NCBI GenBank assembly: GCA_037200685.1
Contig: JBBCIG010000011.1
Span: 1 to 64,000 of the forward strand
Origin: JAJKIP01 sp037200685
GTDB lineage: Bacteria; Bacteroidota; Bacteroidia; Chitinophagales; Chitinophagaceae
Length of the DNA: 64,000 nucleotides
Direction: 5' to 3'
Part shown: piece by piece, positions 26,134-35,295 of the stretch
How positions within the stretch are numbered: the first letter of the stretch is position 1
How the letters are laid out: each line of letters opens with the position of its first letter
Position numbers and translations under genes: made by a program
The notes under the pieces: generated by a model
Seen by the model: only the letters and a program-made list of their open reading frames with translations
What the model was told of the DNA's origin: nothing
Databases searched by the model: none

Positions 26134-26267
26134 GATAGAGAAGCAACTGGCATATCAGAAATGTAAACCTATTTTAGGATTACATTTGATTGGTCAACTC
26201 CAGACAGGATTATCTAATAAAAACTGTCAACTTATTTTAGGACGGGTCAATAATTTATAATGGCCTT

Positions 26268-26470
26268 ACGTTCCGTAGGAACGTTTTATGCAATATTCAT
26301 TTTAAGCATAAAGCGTTCCTACGGAACGCTAAAACCTCGAATAATTTCATGTGTTCCGCTGGAACACGGAAAAGTAGATAATCAGCTTTGTAAAATTAGG
26401 GTGGTGATATGCTCCATAAAGAACAGGAAGATGAACGAAGCGTCGCAAGGGACGATGCCATGGAAAACAA
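26268..26470. repeat. nested palindromes and family A copy right of the IS
   Basis: 26268-26330 is a large inverted repeat whose arms each hold the palindrome GTTCCGTAGGAAC or its close relative, joined by TTTATGC/GCATAAA. A smaller palindrome GTTCCGCTGGAAC lies near 26352. At 26418-26470 there is a minus-oriented family A copy, the mirror image of the one at 24676. An open frame crossing this region is not believable as a gene. Confidence 0.6.
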
Positions 26471-26498
26471 TTGTTGGGAAAAAATCATTCCACAACTC

Positions 26499-27320
26499 TT
26501 ACACAACAGCTTTCCTAAGCTTAACAAGCTGCTGCAATAAGCCTTCTAATAAATCAAGCTTCAGCATATTCGCACCATCACTTAATGCGACAGCAGGATT
26601 GGGATGTGTTTCAATAAATAAACCATTGGCCCCTGTTGCAATTGCGGCTTTGGCGATCGTTCCGATTAATTGAGGGTTGCCGCCGGTTATACCGCTTGTT
26701 TGATTGGGTTGTTGCAATGAATGCGTGACATCCATCACCACCGGCACTTTATGTTCCTGCATCCAGGGAATGTTGCGATAATCCACTACGAGGTCCTGGT
26801 AGCCGAATGTTGTTCCCCTTTCCGTCAGTATTACTTTGTTGTTGCCTGCGCTTTTTATTTTTTCCACGGCAAACTTCATAGAAGGGCCGCTGAGAAACTG
26901 ACCTTTTTTTACATTCACAATTTTTCCTGTTTCGGCAGCAGCGAGTAAAAGATCAGTTTGCCTGCAGAGGAAAGCTGGTATTTGTAAAATGTCGATGTAT
27001 TTAGCCGCCATCGCCGCTTCTTCATGTGCATGAATATCTGAAGTGGTTGGTAATTTATAATGATCACCCACTTTTTTTACCAGTTTCAAAGCCACTTCAT
27101 CACCGATGCCGGTGAATGAAGTACCGCTGGTGCGGTTCGCTTTCCGGTACGATGCTTTAAAAACATAAGGAATGCCGAGGTTCTTACAAATGGTTGAAAC
27201 TTTATCGGCCACTTCCATGATCAATTCTTCACTCTCCACTACGCAGGGCCCGGCTATGAGAAAGAAATTGTTCTCGTCATACGAATGATTGGCGAATAAA
27301 TCTTTCAAAAATTTTTCCAT
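26499..27320 (-). CDS. kdsA: 3-deoxy-8-phosphooctulonate synthase
   Basis: Makes KDO-8-phosphate from PEP and arabinose-5-phosphate for lipopolysaccharide inner core. 273 aa. Family stretches: FFLIAGPCVVESEEL, FKASYRKANRTS, the DIHAHEEA metal region, GTTFGYQDLVVDYRNI, MDVTHSLQQPN and IETHPNPAVALSDG. Start at 27320, 4 nt after a TATCTTTG box. Confidence 0.96.
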   Translation of the reverse strand: MEKFLKDLFANHSYDENNFFLIAGPCVVESEELIMEVADKVSTICKNLGIPYVFKASYRKANRTSGTSFTGIGDEVALKLVKKVGDHYKLPTTSDIHAHEEAAMAAKYIDILQIPAFLCRQTDLLLAAAETGKIVNVKKGQFLSGPSMKFAVEKIKSAGNNKVILTERGTTFGYQDLVVDYRNIPWMQEHKVPVVMDVTHSLQQPNQTSGITGGNPQLIGTIAKAAIATGANGLFIETHPNPAVALSDGANMLKLDLLEGLLQQLVKLRKAVV

Positions 27321-27324
27321 GACG

Positions 27325-27332
27325 CAAAGATA
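27325..27332 (-). promoter_or_regulatory. TAnnTTTG box 4 nt before kdsA start
   Basis: TATCTTTG on the minus strand, GCGT, then the ATG at 27320. Confidence 0.5.
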
Positions 27333-27334
27333 AG

Positions 27335-27440
27335 TTTGTACGACATAAGGTACAAGCTATAAGATACAAGGCACAAGATTCAAGACCTTGTCCCCTGTTC
27401 CTTGCGCCGTGTCCCTTGACTCTTGCACCCTTCTTTCTTA
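27335..27440. repeat. ACAAGGTACAAG/CTTGTCCCTTG repeat tract
   Basis: Runs of CAAG/CTTG words (GGTACAAGCTATAAGATACA, then CCTTGTCCCCTGTTCCTTG) between the divergent kdsA and epimerase genes. A related tract lies at 52140-52200. Interspersed repeat of unknown role. Confidence 0.4.
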
Positions 27441-27451
27441 TCTTGCATATT

Positions 27452-28396
27452 ATGGTAAAAGAAAAAATCCTTGTTATTGGCGCCAGTGGGCAAATAGGCG
27501 TTGAATTAACGCTGGCCCTTCGTAAAATATATGGTAATGCCAATGTGGTGGCATCAGACCTGCGGGAACAAAATCCTTTGCTCGAAGGAACGGGCCCTTA
27601 TGTCAGCCTTGATGTAATGAATAAGGAAATGCTGCATGTGCAGGTGATACGGCAAAATGTAACTCAGATTTATTTATTGGCAGCTATTCTTTCAGCAACG
27701 GGTGAGAAAAATCCCGGTCTTGCATGGAACCTGAATATGCAGGGGCTTTTGAATGTACTGGACATTGCTAAAGAAGAGCAGATCAAAAAAGTATACTGGC
27801 CTTCATCTATTGCCGTGTTCGGACCAACATCACCGAAGAAAAATTGCCCGCAACAAACGATCATCGAACCAACAACGGTTTATGGTATCAGCAAATATGC
27901 AGGTGAGTTTTGGTGCAATTATTTTCATCATCGTTTTGGTGTGGATGTGCGGAGCATTCGTTATCCCGGTCTTATTTCTTATAAATCCCCGCCCGGTGGT
28001 GGCACGACGGACTATGCGATAGAAATTTTTCATGATGCATTGGAGGAAGGGAAGTATGAATGTTTTTTAAGAGAGGATACGTATTTGCCCATGATGTATA
28101 TGCCGGATGCCATCCGTGCGACGATTGAATTAATGGAAGCGCCTGCTGATAAAATTTCTATCCGCACCTCGTATAATGTTTCGTCCATGAGTTTCTCTCC
28201 CAAAGAAATTGCTGCGGAGATTAAAAAATATATTCCGGGTTTTTCTGTTCAGTATAAACCGGATTACCGTCAACCGATAGCCGATAGCTGGCCGCAAAGC
28301 ATTGATGATTCCGTTGCAAGAAAAGATTGGGGATGGAAAGAAGAGTTTGATCTTTCCGCCATGACAAAAGATATGCTGGAAAATTTAAAAGAATAA
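27452..28396 (+). CDS. NAD-dependent epimerase family, L-threonine 3-dehydrogenase-like
   Basis: Extended SDR protein of 314 aa from the ATG at 27452. The Rossmann motif is VIGASGQIGVEL, the catalytic pair Tyr144/Lys148 is in YGISKYAGE, and the stretch SYKSPPGGGTTDYAIEIFHD is characteristic of epimerase-type L-threonine dehydrogenase, which oxidises threonine to 2-amino-3-ketobutyrate. No glycine C-acetyltransferase gene is adjacent. The substrate is inferred from this motif. Confidence 0.85.
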   Translation: MVKEKILVIGASGQIGVELTLALRKIYGNANVVASDLREQNPLLEGTGPYVSLDVMNKEMLHVQVIRQNVTQIYLLAAILSATGEKNPGLAWNLNMQGLLNVLDIAKEEQIKKVYWPSSIAVFGPTSPKKNCPQQTIIEPTTVYGISKYAGEFWCNYFHHRFGVDVRSIRYPGLISYKSPPGGGTTDYAIEIFHDALEEGKYECFLREDTYLPMMYMPDAIRATIELMEAPADKISIRTSYNVSSMSFSPKEIAAEIKKYIPGFSVQYKPDYRQPIADSWPQSIDDSVARKDWGWKEEFDLSAMTKDMLENLKE

Positions 28397-28397
28397 T

Positions 28398-28670
28398 TCA
28401 GCGGGTTACTTTAAAATCAGGGAAAGATTGCAAGGGAATTTTTTCAACTGCTATATCGCTAACGACTGCTCTCGCTGGGCCTTTTTTGCACCAGTCAATT
28501 AATTCCTGCAATTGTTGCTCCGTTCCTGTCGCAATAATATGTACACTTCTGTCCGGCAGGTTTTTTACTTCCCCGGTTATCCCTTTTTGAATAGCGATTT
28601 CCTTTGTCATCTGGCGATAGAAAACGCCTTGTACAATTCCTTTTATTGTTAGCGAAACAGTTTGCAGCAT
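28398..28670 (-). CDS. acyP: acylphosphatase
   Basis: 90-aa enzyme hydrolysing acyl phosphates. The family signature GIVQGVFYRQMTKEIA contains the phosphate-binding Arg, and the second motif is TGEVKNLPDRSVHII with the usual catalytic Asn position. It starts 2 bp after the msrC stop on the same strand, so the two genes form an operon with msrC first. Confidence 0.93.
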   Translation of the reverse strand: MLQTVSLTIKGIVQGVFYRQMTKEIAIQKGITGEVKNLPDRSVHIIATGTEQQLQELIDWCKKGPARAVVSDIAVEKIPLQSFPDFKVTR

Positions 28671-28672
28671 TT

Positions 28673-29164
28673 TTAAAATTGAATTAAGCCAATAATAGTT
28701 TCCAAGTGATGCTGGTCTGTTGTATCAAATTCGTCCAGGTTTTCACTATCTGCATCTAATACACCAATAACTTTTTCGTTTCTTACAATGGGAACTACAA
28801 TTTCAGATTTGGAAAGACTGCTGCAGGCGATATGTCCCGGGAATTTCTCAACATCAGGAACGATCAATGTTTTCGCCTGGCTCCAGCTGGTACCGCAAAC
28901 ACCTTTTCCTTTTCTTATTCTTGTACAAGCGACCGGCCCCTGGAACGGGCCGAGAACGAGTTCGTCATCCTGAGCGGAGCCGAAGGGTTTAACCAAATAA
29001 AATCCAACCCACAACCAGTTAAATTGTTCTTTTAATGCGGCAGTAATATTGGCAAGGTTAGCAACGATATCTTCTTCACCTTGCAGCAAACCTTTTAGTT
29101 GGGGAATAAGCGCCGTATATTTTTCTTCTTTAGTACCAGTAACAATGGATAAATCTTCTGCCAT
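28673..29164 (-). CDS. msrC: GAF-domain free methionine-R-sulfoxide reductase
   Basis: Reduces free methionine-(R)-sulfoxide. 163 aa, a single GAF domain with the three expected cysteines in GPVACTRI, GKGVCGTSW and HIACSS. Between FYLVK and ELVLGPFQGP there is an extra segment PFGSAQDD (residues 60-67), encoded by a copy of the CTGAGCGGAGCCGAAGG repeat; family members normally have only a residue or two here. First gene of an operon with acyP, with a promoter-like box 4 nt before the ATG. Confidence 0.9.
   Translation of the reverse strand: MAEDLSIVTGTKEEKYTALIPQLKGLLQGEEDIVANLANITAALKEQFNWLWVGFYLVKPFGSAQDDELVLGPFQGPVACTRIRKGKGVCGTSWSQAKTLIVPDVEKFPGHIACSSLSKSEIVVPIVRNEKVIGVLDADSENLDEFDTTDQHHLETIIGLIQF
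28963..28987. repeat. GAGCGGAGCCGAAGG repeat inside msrC
   Basis: The string TCCTGAGCGGAGCCGAAGGG lies in frame in the GAF gene. It belongs to the family of GAGCGAAGTCGAAG-type repeats seen at 18005, 37748 and 53706. Confidence 0.65.
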
Positions 29165-29168
29165 ACCG

Positions 29169-29176
29169 CAAAGATA
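29169..29176 (-). promoter_or_regulatory. TAnnTTTG box 4 nt before msrC start
   Basis: TATCTTTG on the minus strand, CGGT, then the ATG at 29164. Confidence 0.5.
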
Positions 29177-29221
29177 GAATCTCTTTACTTGGAGTCAGTG
29201 AATTTGCCTGCGAAGTTGCAG

Positions 29222-29896
29222 TTATTCTTTAATGCTTGTATCCAATACAATTTTTTTCTTGCCGATATATTTCCCGATAGAAATACCATACACCCGGTGG
29301 CGGATACCTGGCCCTCCATCCGCATTATTAATACTGGCGAGGCCATGCGAGTATTGTGCGGAGATAATGAGCCCGTTACTTGTTTCATAACCCAGGTGAA
29401 GCAACATATTCGCGGCATAACGGCCATAATCAGTGTATTGAAAAACCATTTTCCTGCTAACTTTATTTCCGTTTTCGAGATTGAATTTTTCTCTACCCGA
29501 TAGCTGGAAATCGAGTGAAGGGCCAAGTTTTAAAAAGAAATGATTGGCTTGCATGCTGAAATCGTATTGCAATAAAAAGGCAAGTTCGAAAGTGTGCAGC
29601 GTAACATCGTTGTCAATCGCCTTTAAATCGGGCGGGAATGCCCGTTGATTGAATTTTACTTTATATCCTTTCAAACTGTAAAAGGCGGCGGGAGAAAAGT
29701 AAAGATGATTTTCAAATGGTATTTTGAAACCAACACCTGCCTGGAAACCATATTTATTGCTGGTAGGTTGTTTTATTCCAGTGATTGTATATTTCGCAGA
29801 GCTGATCTGTGGCCCGGCGAAAATTCCAAACTGGTATTGTGCATGACTTACTGTAATGATACCGGTAAAAATAAAGAAGGCAATAACTTTTTTCAT
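29222..29896 (-). CDS. outer-membrane beta-barrel protein (PorT-like)
   Basis: 224-aa outer-membrane protein with a signal peptide (MKKVIAFFIFTGIITVSHAQ). The mature part alternates beta strands (YQFGIFAGPQISSAKYTI, GFQAGVGFKIPF, LYFSPAAFYSLKGYKVKF), as in the outer-membrane beta-barrel family of Bacteroidota. It lacks the terminal aromatic residue common in barrels (ends TSIKE). Transported molecule unknown. Single gene. Confidence 0.78.
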   Translation of the reverse strand: MKKVIAFFIFTGIITVSHAQYQFGIFAGPQISSAKYTITGIKQPTSNKYGFQAGVGFKIPFENHLYFSPAAFYSLKGYKVKFNQRAFPPDLKAIDNDVTLHTFELAFLLQYDFSMQANHFFLKLGPSLDFQLSGREKFNLENGNKVSRKMVFQYTDYGRYAANMLLHLGYETSNGLIISAQYSHGLASINNADGGPGIRHRVYGISIGKYIGKKKIVLDTSIKE

Positions 29897-29998
29897 TGTT
29901 TCAGGAGGATTGCAGGCTTATACAAATCAGGATTAGAAAAGGTTGAATAATAGTTGATTTATTCGTTAAGTGGCGGCAGCAATAATACAACATTTCTA

Positions 29999-30547
29999 TT
30001 AAAACTTCTTTGCAGGATCTTTTACGAGATCACTTGTATTGTATTGAACAGACTGGCCTTTTGGAATGGATAGATTTTTCCAATCCTGGTTTTTAATAAT
30101 ACGGCCGATATAGATGATCTGCCCTACATGGTGAGGATAGTGTGCCAGTTGCCTGTTTATCGCATCAATAGCCGATAATTCCTCTTTGCGTATCGTAATT
30201 GTTTTGAGTAAATCATCTTCTTGTAATGCTTCCAATGCATCAATAAAACATTTCCATCCTTTCTCCCATATTTCCAGCAATTGTTGTTTGGTGTAATTGT
30301 GTACGGAAAATTCATCATCCCTTTGCCGCCATTCTTTTTCACCATCTTCATTGAGGAAGTTTGTCCACCTGCTGAGCATATTGCCGGCCATGTGTTGTAT
30401 AATGACAGCAATACTGTTCGATGCTTCATTTGGTTGAAAATGAAAATCCGAATCATTTAACTGGTCAAATGTTTTATCGCCGAGGTCTTTGTAATACTTT
30501 ACTCTTTTGATAACTGTTTGTAAGAATTCTTTCCCGATTGTGTTCAT
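29999..30547 (-). CDS. DUF1572/DinB-superfamily protein
   Basis: 182-aa cytosolic four-helix protein of the DinB/YfiT-like superfamily, likely a metal-dependent thiol-linked enzyme. Conserved stretches: NSIAVIIQHMAGNMLSRW with the first metal His, RDDEF, and HYPHHVGQIIYIGR with the other His ligands. Family DUF1572 members often appear in bacillithiol-using bacteria, which fits the ytxJ gene at 58191. Substrate unknown. Confidence 0.82.
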   Translation of the reverse strand: MNTIGKEFLQTVIKRVKYYKDLGDKTFDQLNDSDFHFQPNEASNSIAVIIQHMAGNMLSRWTNFLNEDGEKEWRQRDDEFSVHNYTKQQLLEIWEKGWKCFIDALEALQEDDLLKTITIRKEELSAIDAINRQLAHYPHHVGQIIYIGRIIKNQDWKNLSIPKGQSVQYNTSDLVKDPAKKF

Positions 30548-30628
30548 AATGAAAATTAAAAAACTAGTAATGAAACTTGCAATTCAGACTGTCGACTCTG
30601 AACTCTCGACTCAAAACTCATAACTTTC

Positions 30629-32341
30629 CTACCATCCTTCTGCATCATCATCGCCACGGTTATCCGCGACAGCTTCAAGTTTTCCATCTGGTAAAACTTT
30701 GATGAGCTCAGTTCTGCCTATTTGTTCTCTTTTGTTAATCGTGTATCCCATTTTCTGTAATGCTTCGAGGGTCAATACAGGAAAATCATTTTCAACATCT
30801 ACCCGGTCTGGCAACCATTGATGATGAAACTTGGGTTTATACACGGCGTCCTCCGCACTGAGAGCAAAATCAATAATATTAATTAAGGTCTGGAAAACAG
30901 AAGTAGGGATGGTAGTACCACCGGGTGTGCCAACCACTAAAAAAGGTTGATTGTTTTTTAAAACAAGCGTTGGTGTCATCGAACTGAGCATTCTTTTGCC
31001 AGGCATAATCGCATTCGCTTCGCCGCCTACTGCTCCATACATATTAGGTACGCCGGGCTTGATGCTGAAATCATCCATCTCATCATTCATAAAAAAACCG
31101 GCGCCGCCAACGACCGTGCGGCTGCCATACGAATTATTTAAAGTAGTGGTTACCGCTACCATATTCCCTTCTTTATCGATAATGCTGAGGTGAGTAGTCT
31201 CTTCACTTTCATACAGCGTTACATTTCCCGGTTTGATCACTTCACTTACACCGGCCTTGGTAGAATCATAATCTTTCATCCGACCGGTAAGATATTTTTC
31301 ACCTGTTAATTGCCTCACAGGTACTTTATAAAAATCCTCATCACCCATATATTCCGCCCGATCAGCGAAAGCCCGCCTTTCCGCTTCTACCATTAATTGC
31401 ACAGCCTGCGGTGATTGAAAACCCATTTTTCCGATATCTTTTTTTTCAATCATCTTCATCATTTGATGCAATAATAATCCGCCACTGCTGGGCATAGGCA
31501 TCCCGGTTATCTTATACCCCTTATAAATAAAAGAATGCGGCTCCCGGAATTTTGCTTTATAATTTTTTAAATCATTATAGGAAATAATGCCATTACCTCT
31601 TTTCATTTCTTCCACGATCAACTTTGCCGTTTTTCCTTCGTAAAAACCGGCAGCGCCTTTTTCTTTTATTCTTTTTAATGTATTGGCGAGGTCTTTTTGT
31701 ATCAGTGTATCACCTTCTTTCCATGGAGTATCTTTTACAAACACCGGCATTACTGAATTGTATTTTTTCAATGCCTCCTGCAAACTGTTTAAGCTGTTGG
31801 CTTCTTTTTTACTGATAGCGAATCCATCTTCCGCTAAATCAATAGCCGGCTGTATCAATTTATCAAATGGAAGTTTTGCGTATTGCAATGAGGCGAACAA
31901 GCCAGCAACCGTTCCGGGTACGCCACTGGAAAGATGTCCATCCTGGCTTTTAGCCGTATTGGCATTGCCGGATGCATCAATATACATATTACGATCTGCT
32001 TTGCCGGGAGCTGTCTCCCTGAAATCAAGCGCCATTTCTTTTTCATTGCTTAAACGTACTACCATAAAACCCCCACCGCCGAGGTTACCAGCACCGGGAT
32101 AAACAACAGCTAATGCTAACTGTGTGGCAATCGCCGCATCTATGGCATTGCCGCCCATTTGCAATATCTTATTTCCAACTTTACTTGCCAGCGGATGGGC
32201 GGAGACGACGGCTCCCTTCTCTGCTACTACTCTTTTTTGTATACTATAGTGATAGCCATCAACAAAAGAACGAATGTTCTTTTTGGAAGAACAAAAAGGC
32301 AGGAAATAACCTAATAATAAAAGCAGGAAAATCTTCTTCAT
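30629..32341 (-). CDS. ggt: gamma-glutamyltransferase
   Basis: Periplasmic Ntn-hydrolase that cleaves gamma-glutamyl peptides such as glutathione. 570 aa proenzyme: signal with a possible lipobox (FLPFCSSK), large subunit, then the autocleavage site before the nucleophile Thr382 in TTHLSIID, and a small subunit with MLSSMTPTLVL and GTPGGTTIPTSVFQ. All key motifs are present and the length is normal. Divergent from the PIG-L gene. Confidence 0.94.
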   Translation of the reverse strand: MKKIFLLLLLGYFLPFCSSKKNIRSFVDGYHYSIQKRVVAEKGAVVSAHPLASKVGNKILQMGGNAIDAAIATQLALAVVYPGAGNLGGGGFMVVRLSNEKEMALDFRETAPGKADRNMYIDASGNANTAKSQDGHLSSGVPGTVAGLFASLQYAKLPFDKLIQPAIDLAEDGFAISKKEANSLNSLQEALKKYNSVMPVFVKDTPWKEGDTLIQKDLANTLKRIKEKGAAGFYEGKTAKLIVEEMKRGNGIISYNDLKNYKAKFREPHSFIYKGYKITGMPMPSSGGLLLHQMMKMIEKKDIGKMGFQSPQAVQLMVEAERRAFADRAEYMGDEDFYKVPVRQLTGEKYLTGRMKDYDSTKAGVSEVIKPGNVTLYESEETTHLSIIDKEGNMVAVTTTLNNSYGSRTVVGGAGFFMNDEMDDFSIKPGVPNMYGAVGGEANAIMPGKRMLSSMTPTLVLKNNQPFLVVGTPGGTTIPTSVFQTLINIIDFALSAEDAVYKPKFHHQWLPDRVDVENDFPVLTLEALQKMGYTINKREQIGRTELIKVLPDGKLEAVADNRGDDDAEGW

Positions 32342-32458
32342 GGCTTCTAAGATAAGTACTGTTTGGTAAGCCCATAAAGTTACAGAACCCCTAATAATCT
32401 ATCGCCGGGGCGAATGCTTGGGTAACATCGTTTATATTCGCTGAATAATTTCGCCGAA

Positions 32459-34935
32459 ATGAAGAAACTGCTACTTGCTAATGTCTTTGCGCTTTGCCTG
32501 CTATCGTTTACCTATTCGCAAGCCCCTCAAACTATTACATCCGCCGACATGTACCAGGGAATAGAGAAATTAAACATTCTTGGTTCAGTGCTTTTTGTCG
32601 CGGCGCATCCTGATGACGAAAATACAAGGCTGATCGCTTATTTATCAAAAGACAGGTTATTTCGTACCGGGTATTTATCCATGACAAGGGGAGATGGCGG
32701 TCAAAACCTGATTGGAGATGAGCAAGGAATTGAACTGGGATTAATAAGAACACAGGAGTTATTAGCAGCAAGAAGAATGGATGGGGGCGAACAATTTTTT
32801 ACAAGGGCGTTTGATTTTGGTTTTTCCAAAGGACCGGAAGAAACATTTACAAAATGGGACAAAGAAAAAATATTGAGTGATGTGGTGTGGGTGATAAGAA
32901 AATTTCAACCGGATGTTATCATCACCAGGTTTCCGACAACAGGTGAAGGTGGCCATGGGCATCATACGGCATCAGCTATTTTAGCAAACGATGCATTTAC
33001 CGCCGCTGCTGATCCTTCCCGCTTTCCTGAACAATTAAAATATGTAAAAACATGGCAGGCCAAACGTGTGCTATGGAACAATTTCAATTTTGGAGGAACA
33101 AATACACTTCGTGATGACCAGTTAAAAATAGATGTAGGTGGGTACAATCCTTTATTGGGAAAAAGCTATGGTGAAATTGCCGCCGAAAGCAGGAGCAATC
33201 ATAAAAGCCAGGGCTTTGGTTCCGCTTCTTCAAGGGGCGAGGCGATGGAAAATTTTTCAACGACGAAAGGCAGTGCTCCTAAAATTGACCTCATGGATGA
33301 CGTGGATATAAGCTGGAACAAAGTAAAAGGTGGTGAAGCCATTTCAAAAATGGTGAATGAGCTTAAAGCTTCTTTTAGTTTACTGCATCCTGAAAATTCA
33401 GTAGAAGGTTTAGTAAGAATATATAAAGCCATCAATAGTTTGGAAGAGGGTTATTGGAAAAACCAGAAGCTGGGAGAAGTGAAAAAATTGATTGCCCAGT
33501 GCAGTGGGTTATTTTTAGAAGCAACGACTACCACACAGTATGCAGTAGTGACAGATTCTGTCCGTATTAATTTTTCGTTCAATAATCGCTTAGGTGCTGA
33601 TGCTACTTTACAAAAAGTACAGGTAGATAATTTTGATACCGCTTTTTCGCAGGTAATGGGAAAGAACAGGAATATAAATTTTTCAAAAACAATTTTTGTT
33701 CCGGTCATAAAGCCTGTTACACAGCCTTACTGGTTAGCACATAAAATGGAAGAAGGCTACTTTAATGTACAAGATCAATTATTGATAGGACAAGCTGATG
33801 TTACTCCAGCCTACGATGCATTAATATCTGTAAAAATATTCGGCGAGCCGTTTACTTTTTCCGCACCTGTTAAATACAAACGTACCGACCCGGTAAAAGG
33901 CGAAATATACCAGCCGCTGGTGGTGGAACCCGCTGTTACATTCAGGGATTTTGATCCGGTGTATGTAAAAGGAGAAAAGGAGAAATCGGTTTCTGTATCA
34001 TTTAATGCTAATAAGAATATATCCATTCCTTCGCCGGTTGTTACGCCGCAGGGAAATTCTGCGAAATCGGATACCTTACCCAAATTGATTGGCGGTTTTG
34101 ATTTACAAAAAGGCCAGGTATATTCCGAAACATTTAAAGATGCAGACCTCGACCCCAAAGTATACCGGATAAATGTATCACCTGGTTATCAGAGCGGCGG
34201 TTACATTTCAAAAAATATTAATTATGATCATATTCCCGCTATCACTTATTTTAAAGAAGCGTTATTGACCGTAGAGAAAATTGATTTGAAAATCTATAAT
34301 AAAAAGATCGGTTATATAATAGGGGCGGGTGATAAAGTGCCTGAAGCATTGGAACAAATGGGATACGATGTAACCCAACTTACCAATAAGGAACTTTCAA
34401 GAATCAACCTCGGCCAATTCGATGCTATCATTACCGGGGTAAGAGCTTATAACACCAACGAGTGGATGAGTGTTTATTACGATAAGCTCATGAAATATGT
34501 GAATGACGGCGGTAATCTTATTGTTCAGTATAATAATAATCAATTCCGTGGCGGCCAGCCGAAAATAGGGCCTTATAATTTCACCGTTGCCAATCGCAGG
34601 ATCACTGATGAAAATGCGGAAGTGATTTTTCTGAAGCCTGAACATCCTGTATTAAATTTCCCCAACAAAATAACGCAGCAGGATTTTAAAGGATGGATAC
34701 AGGAGCGCAGCATTTATCATGCGACCAATTTGATAAAAATAATTTTGAATCTATCTTTTCCATGCATGATCCCGGTGAAGCCAATGACGATGGAAGCCTT
34801 GTGATCAGTAAATATGGTAAAGGATATTTCACGTACACGGGAATTGTTTTTTTTAGAGAATTGCCCGCTGGTGTTCCCGGCGCTTATCGCTTGCTGGCGA
34901 ATATTATAGCTTTAAACAAAAAGAAAGCATTTTAA
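32459..34935 (+). CDS. PIG-L family deacetylase, one frame break near the 3' end
   Basis: Exported zinc deacetylase of the LmbE/PIG-L family. Signal peptide (LCLLSFTYSQ), then the metal motif AAHPDDENTRL (His50, Asp52, Asp53), LGLIRTQELLAA and GEGGHGHHTASA. A long C-terminal region (about 350-825) has beta-sandwich and flavodoxin-like parts. The open frame stops at 34804 (781 aa), but the natural C-terminus (DQFDKNNFESIFSMHDPGE to KKKAF) continues in another frame to 34935. One missing base at about 34723 (GCGACC for GCGGACC) explains it; the repaired protein is 825 aa. Confidence 0.85.
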
Positions 34936-34936
34936 G

Positions 34937-35113
34937 ATGAGTGATCAACGCAAGCCGAACATACGAAGAGGGGAAATGGCATTTATTTTTGCCATCATCA
35001 TCGGGCTGGTAGTCGGTATTTTAATAAAGAGAGTGCGGATAGGTATATTGCTCGGCCTCATCATCGGTGGGGGCATAGTAGCGCTGGGATGGATGCGGTC
35101 TACACGAAAATAA
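34937..35113 (+). CDS. small membrane protein, 58 aa
   Basis: Begins 1 bp after the repaired PIG-L stop, ATG at 34937. A basic N-terminus (MSDQRKPNIRRGEM) is followed by two Gly-rich hydrophobic helices (AFIFAIIIGLVVGILI and ILLGLIIGGGIVALGW), ending RSTRK. Tight spacing suggests an operon PIG-L, this gene, the 41-aa gene and the symporter. Function unknown; the glycine zippers suggest helix packing. Confidence 0.6.
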   Translation: MSDQRKPNIRRGEMAFIFAIIIGLVVGILIKRVRIGILLGLIIGGGIVALGWMRSTRK

Positions 35114-35115
35114 TA

Positions 35116-35241
35116 ATGCAAACGCAGGATAACGATAAAGCGCCATTTTTCAAAAGCTGGGGCCATTGGTATGTGCTGACAGTAGTGTTTCTCATTGTAT
35201 TGATTGTTTTATTTTCTCTTTTTACTAAGCAATTCAATTGA
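35116..35241 (+). CDS. small membrane protein, 41 aa
   Basis: ATG at 35116, 2 bp after the previous stop. Sequence MQTQDNDKAPFFKSWGHWY leads into one hydrophobic helix (VLTVVFLIVLIVLFSLF) and ends TKQFN. Its place directly before a sodium:solute symporter gene suggests a small accessory subunit, but that is inference. Confidence 0.6.
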   Translation: MQTQDNDKAPFFKSWGHWYVLTVVFLIVLIVLFSLFTKQFN

Positions 35242-35272
35242 TATGGAGATTTCTTGCTTTATAAACTTTAAA

Positions 35273-35295
35273 ACACCCCTTCAGGGGATGGGGGC
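35273..35295. repeat. CACCCCTTCAGGGG palindrome abutting the symporter start
   Basis: CACCCCTTCAGGGGATGGGG followed by GGC and then directly the ATG at 35296. It occupies the place of a ribosome-binding site. Confidence 0.65.

Larger units (their letters stand above)
24877..26243 (+). mobile_element. IS3-family insertion sequence (IS150-like), intact
   Basis: About 1.37 kb. Imperfect terminal inverted repeats GTCCTGAAATAGGTTGACA (left) and the complement of GTCCTAAAATAAGTTGACA (right), 17 of 19 matching. It carries overlapping orfA and orfB joined by a -1 frameshift site. I see no clear target duplication next to the ends. It sits in the gap between the convergent lolA and kdsA genes, among palindromic repeats. 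Confidence 0.9.

Noticed and set aside
26260..26673. 137-aa open frame right of the IS
   Set aside because: It runs through palindromic repeats and into the 3' end of kdsA on the other strand, with no family resemblance.
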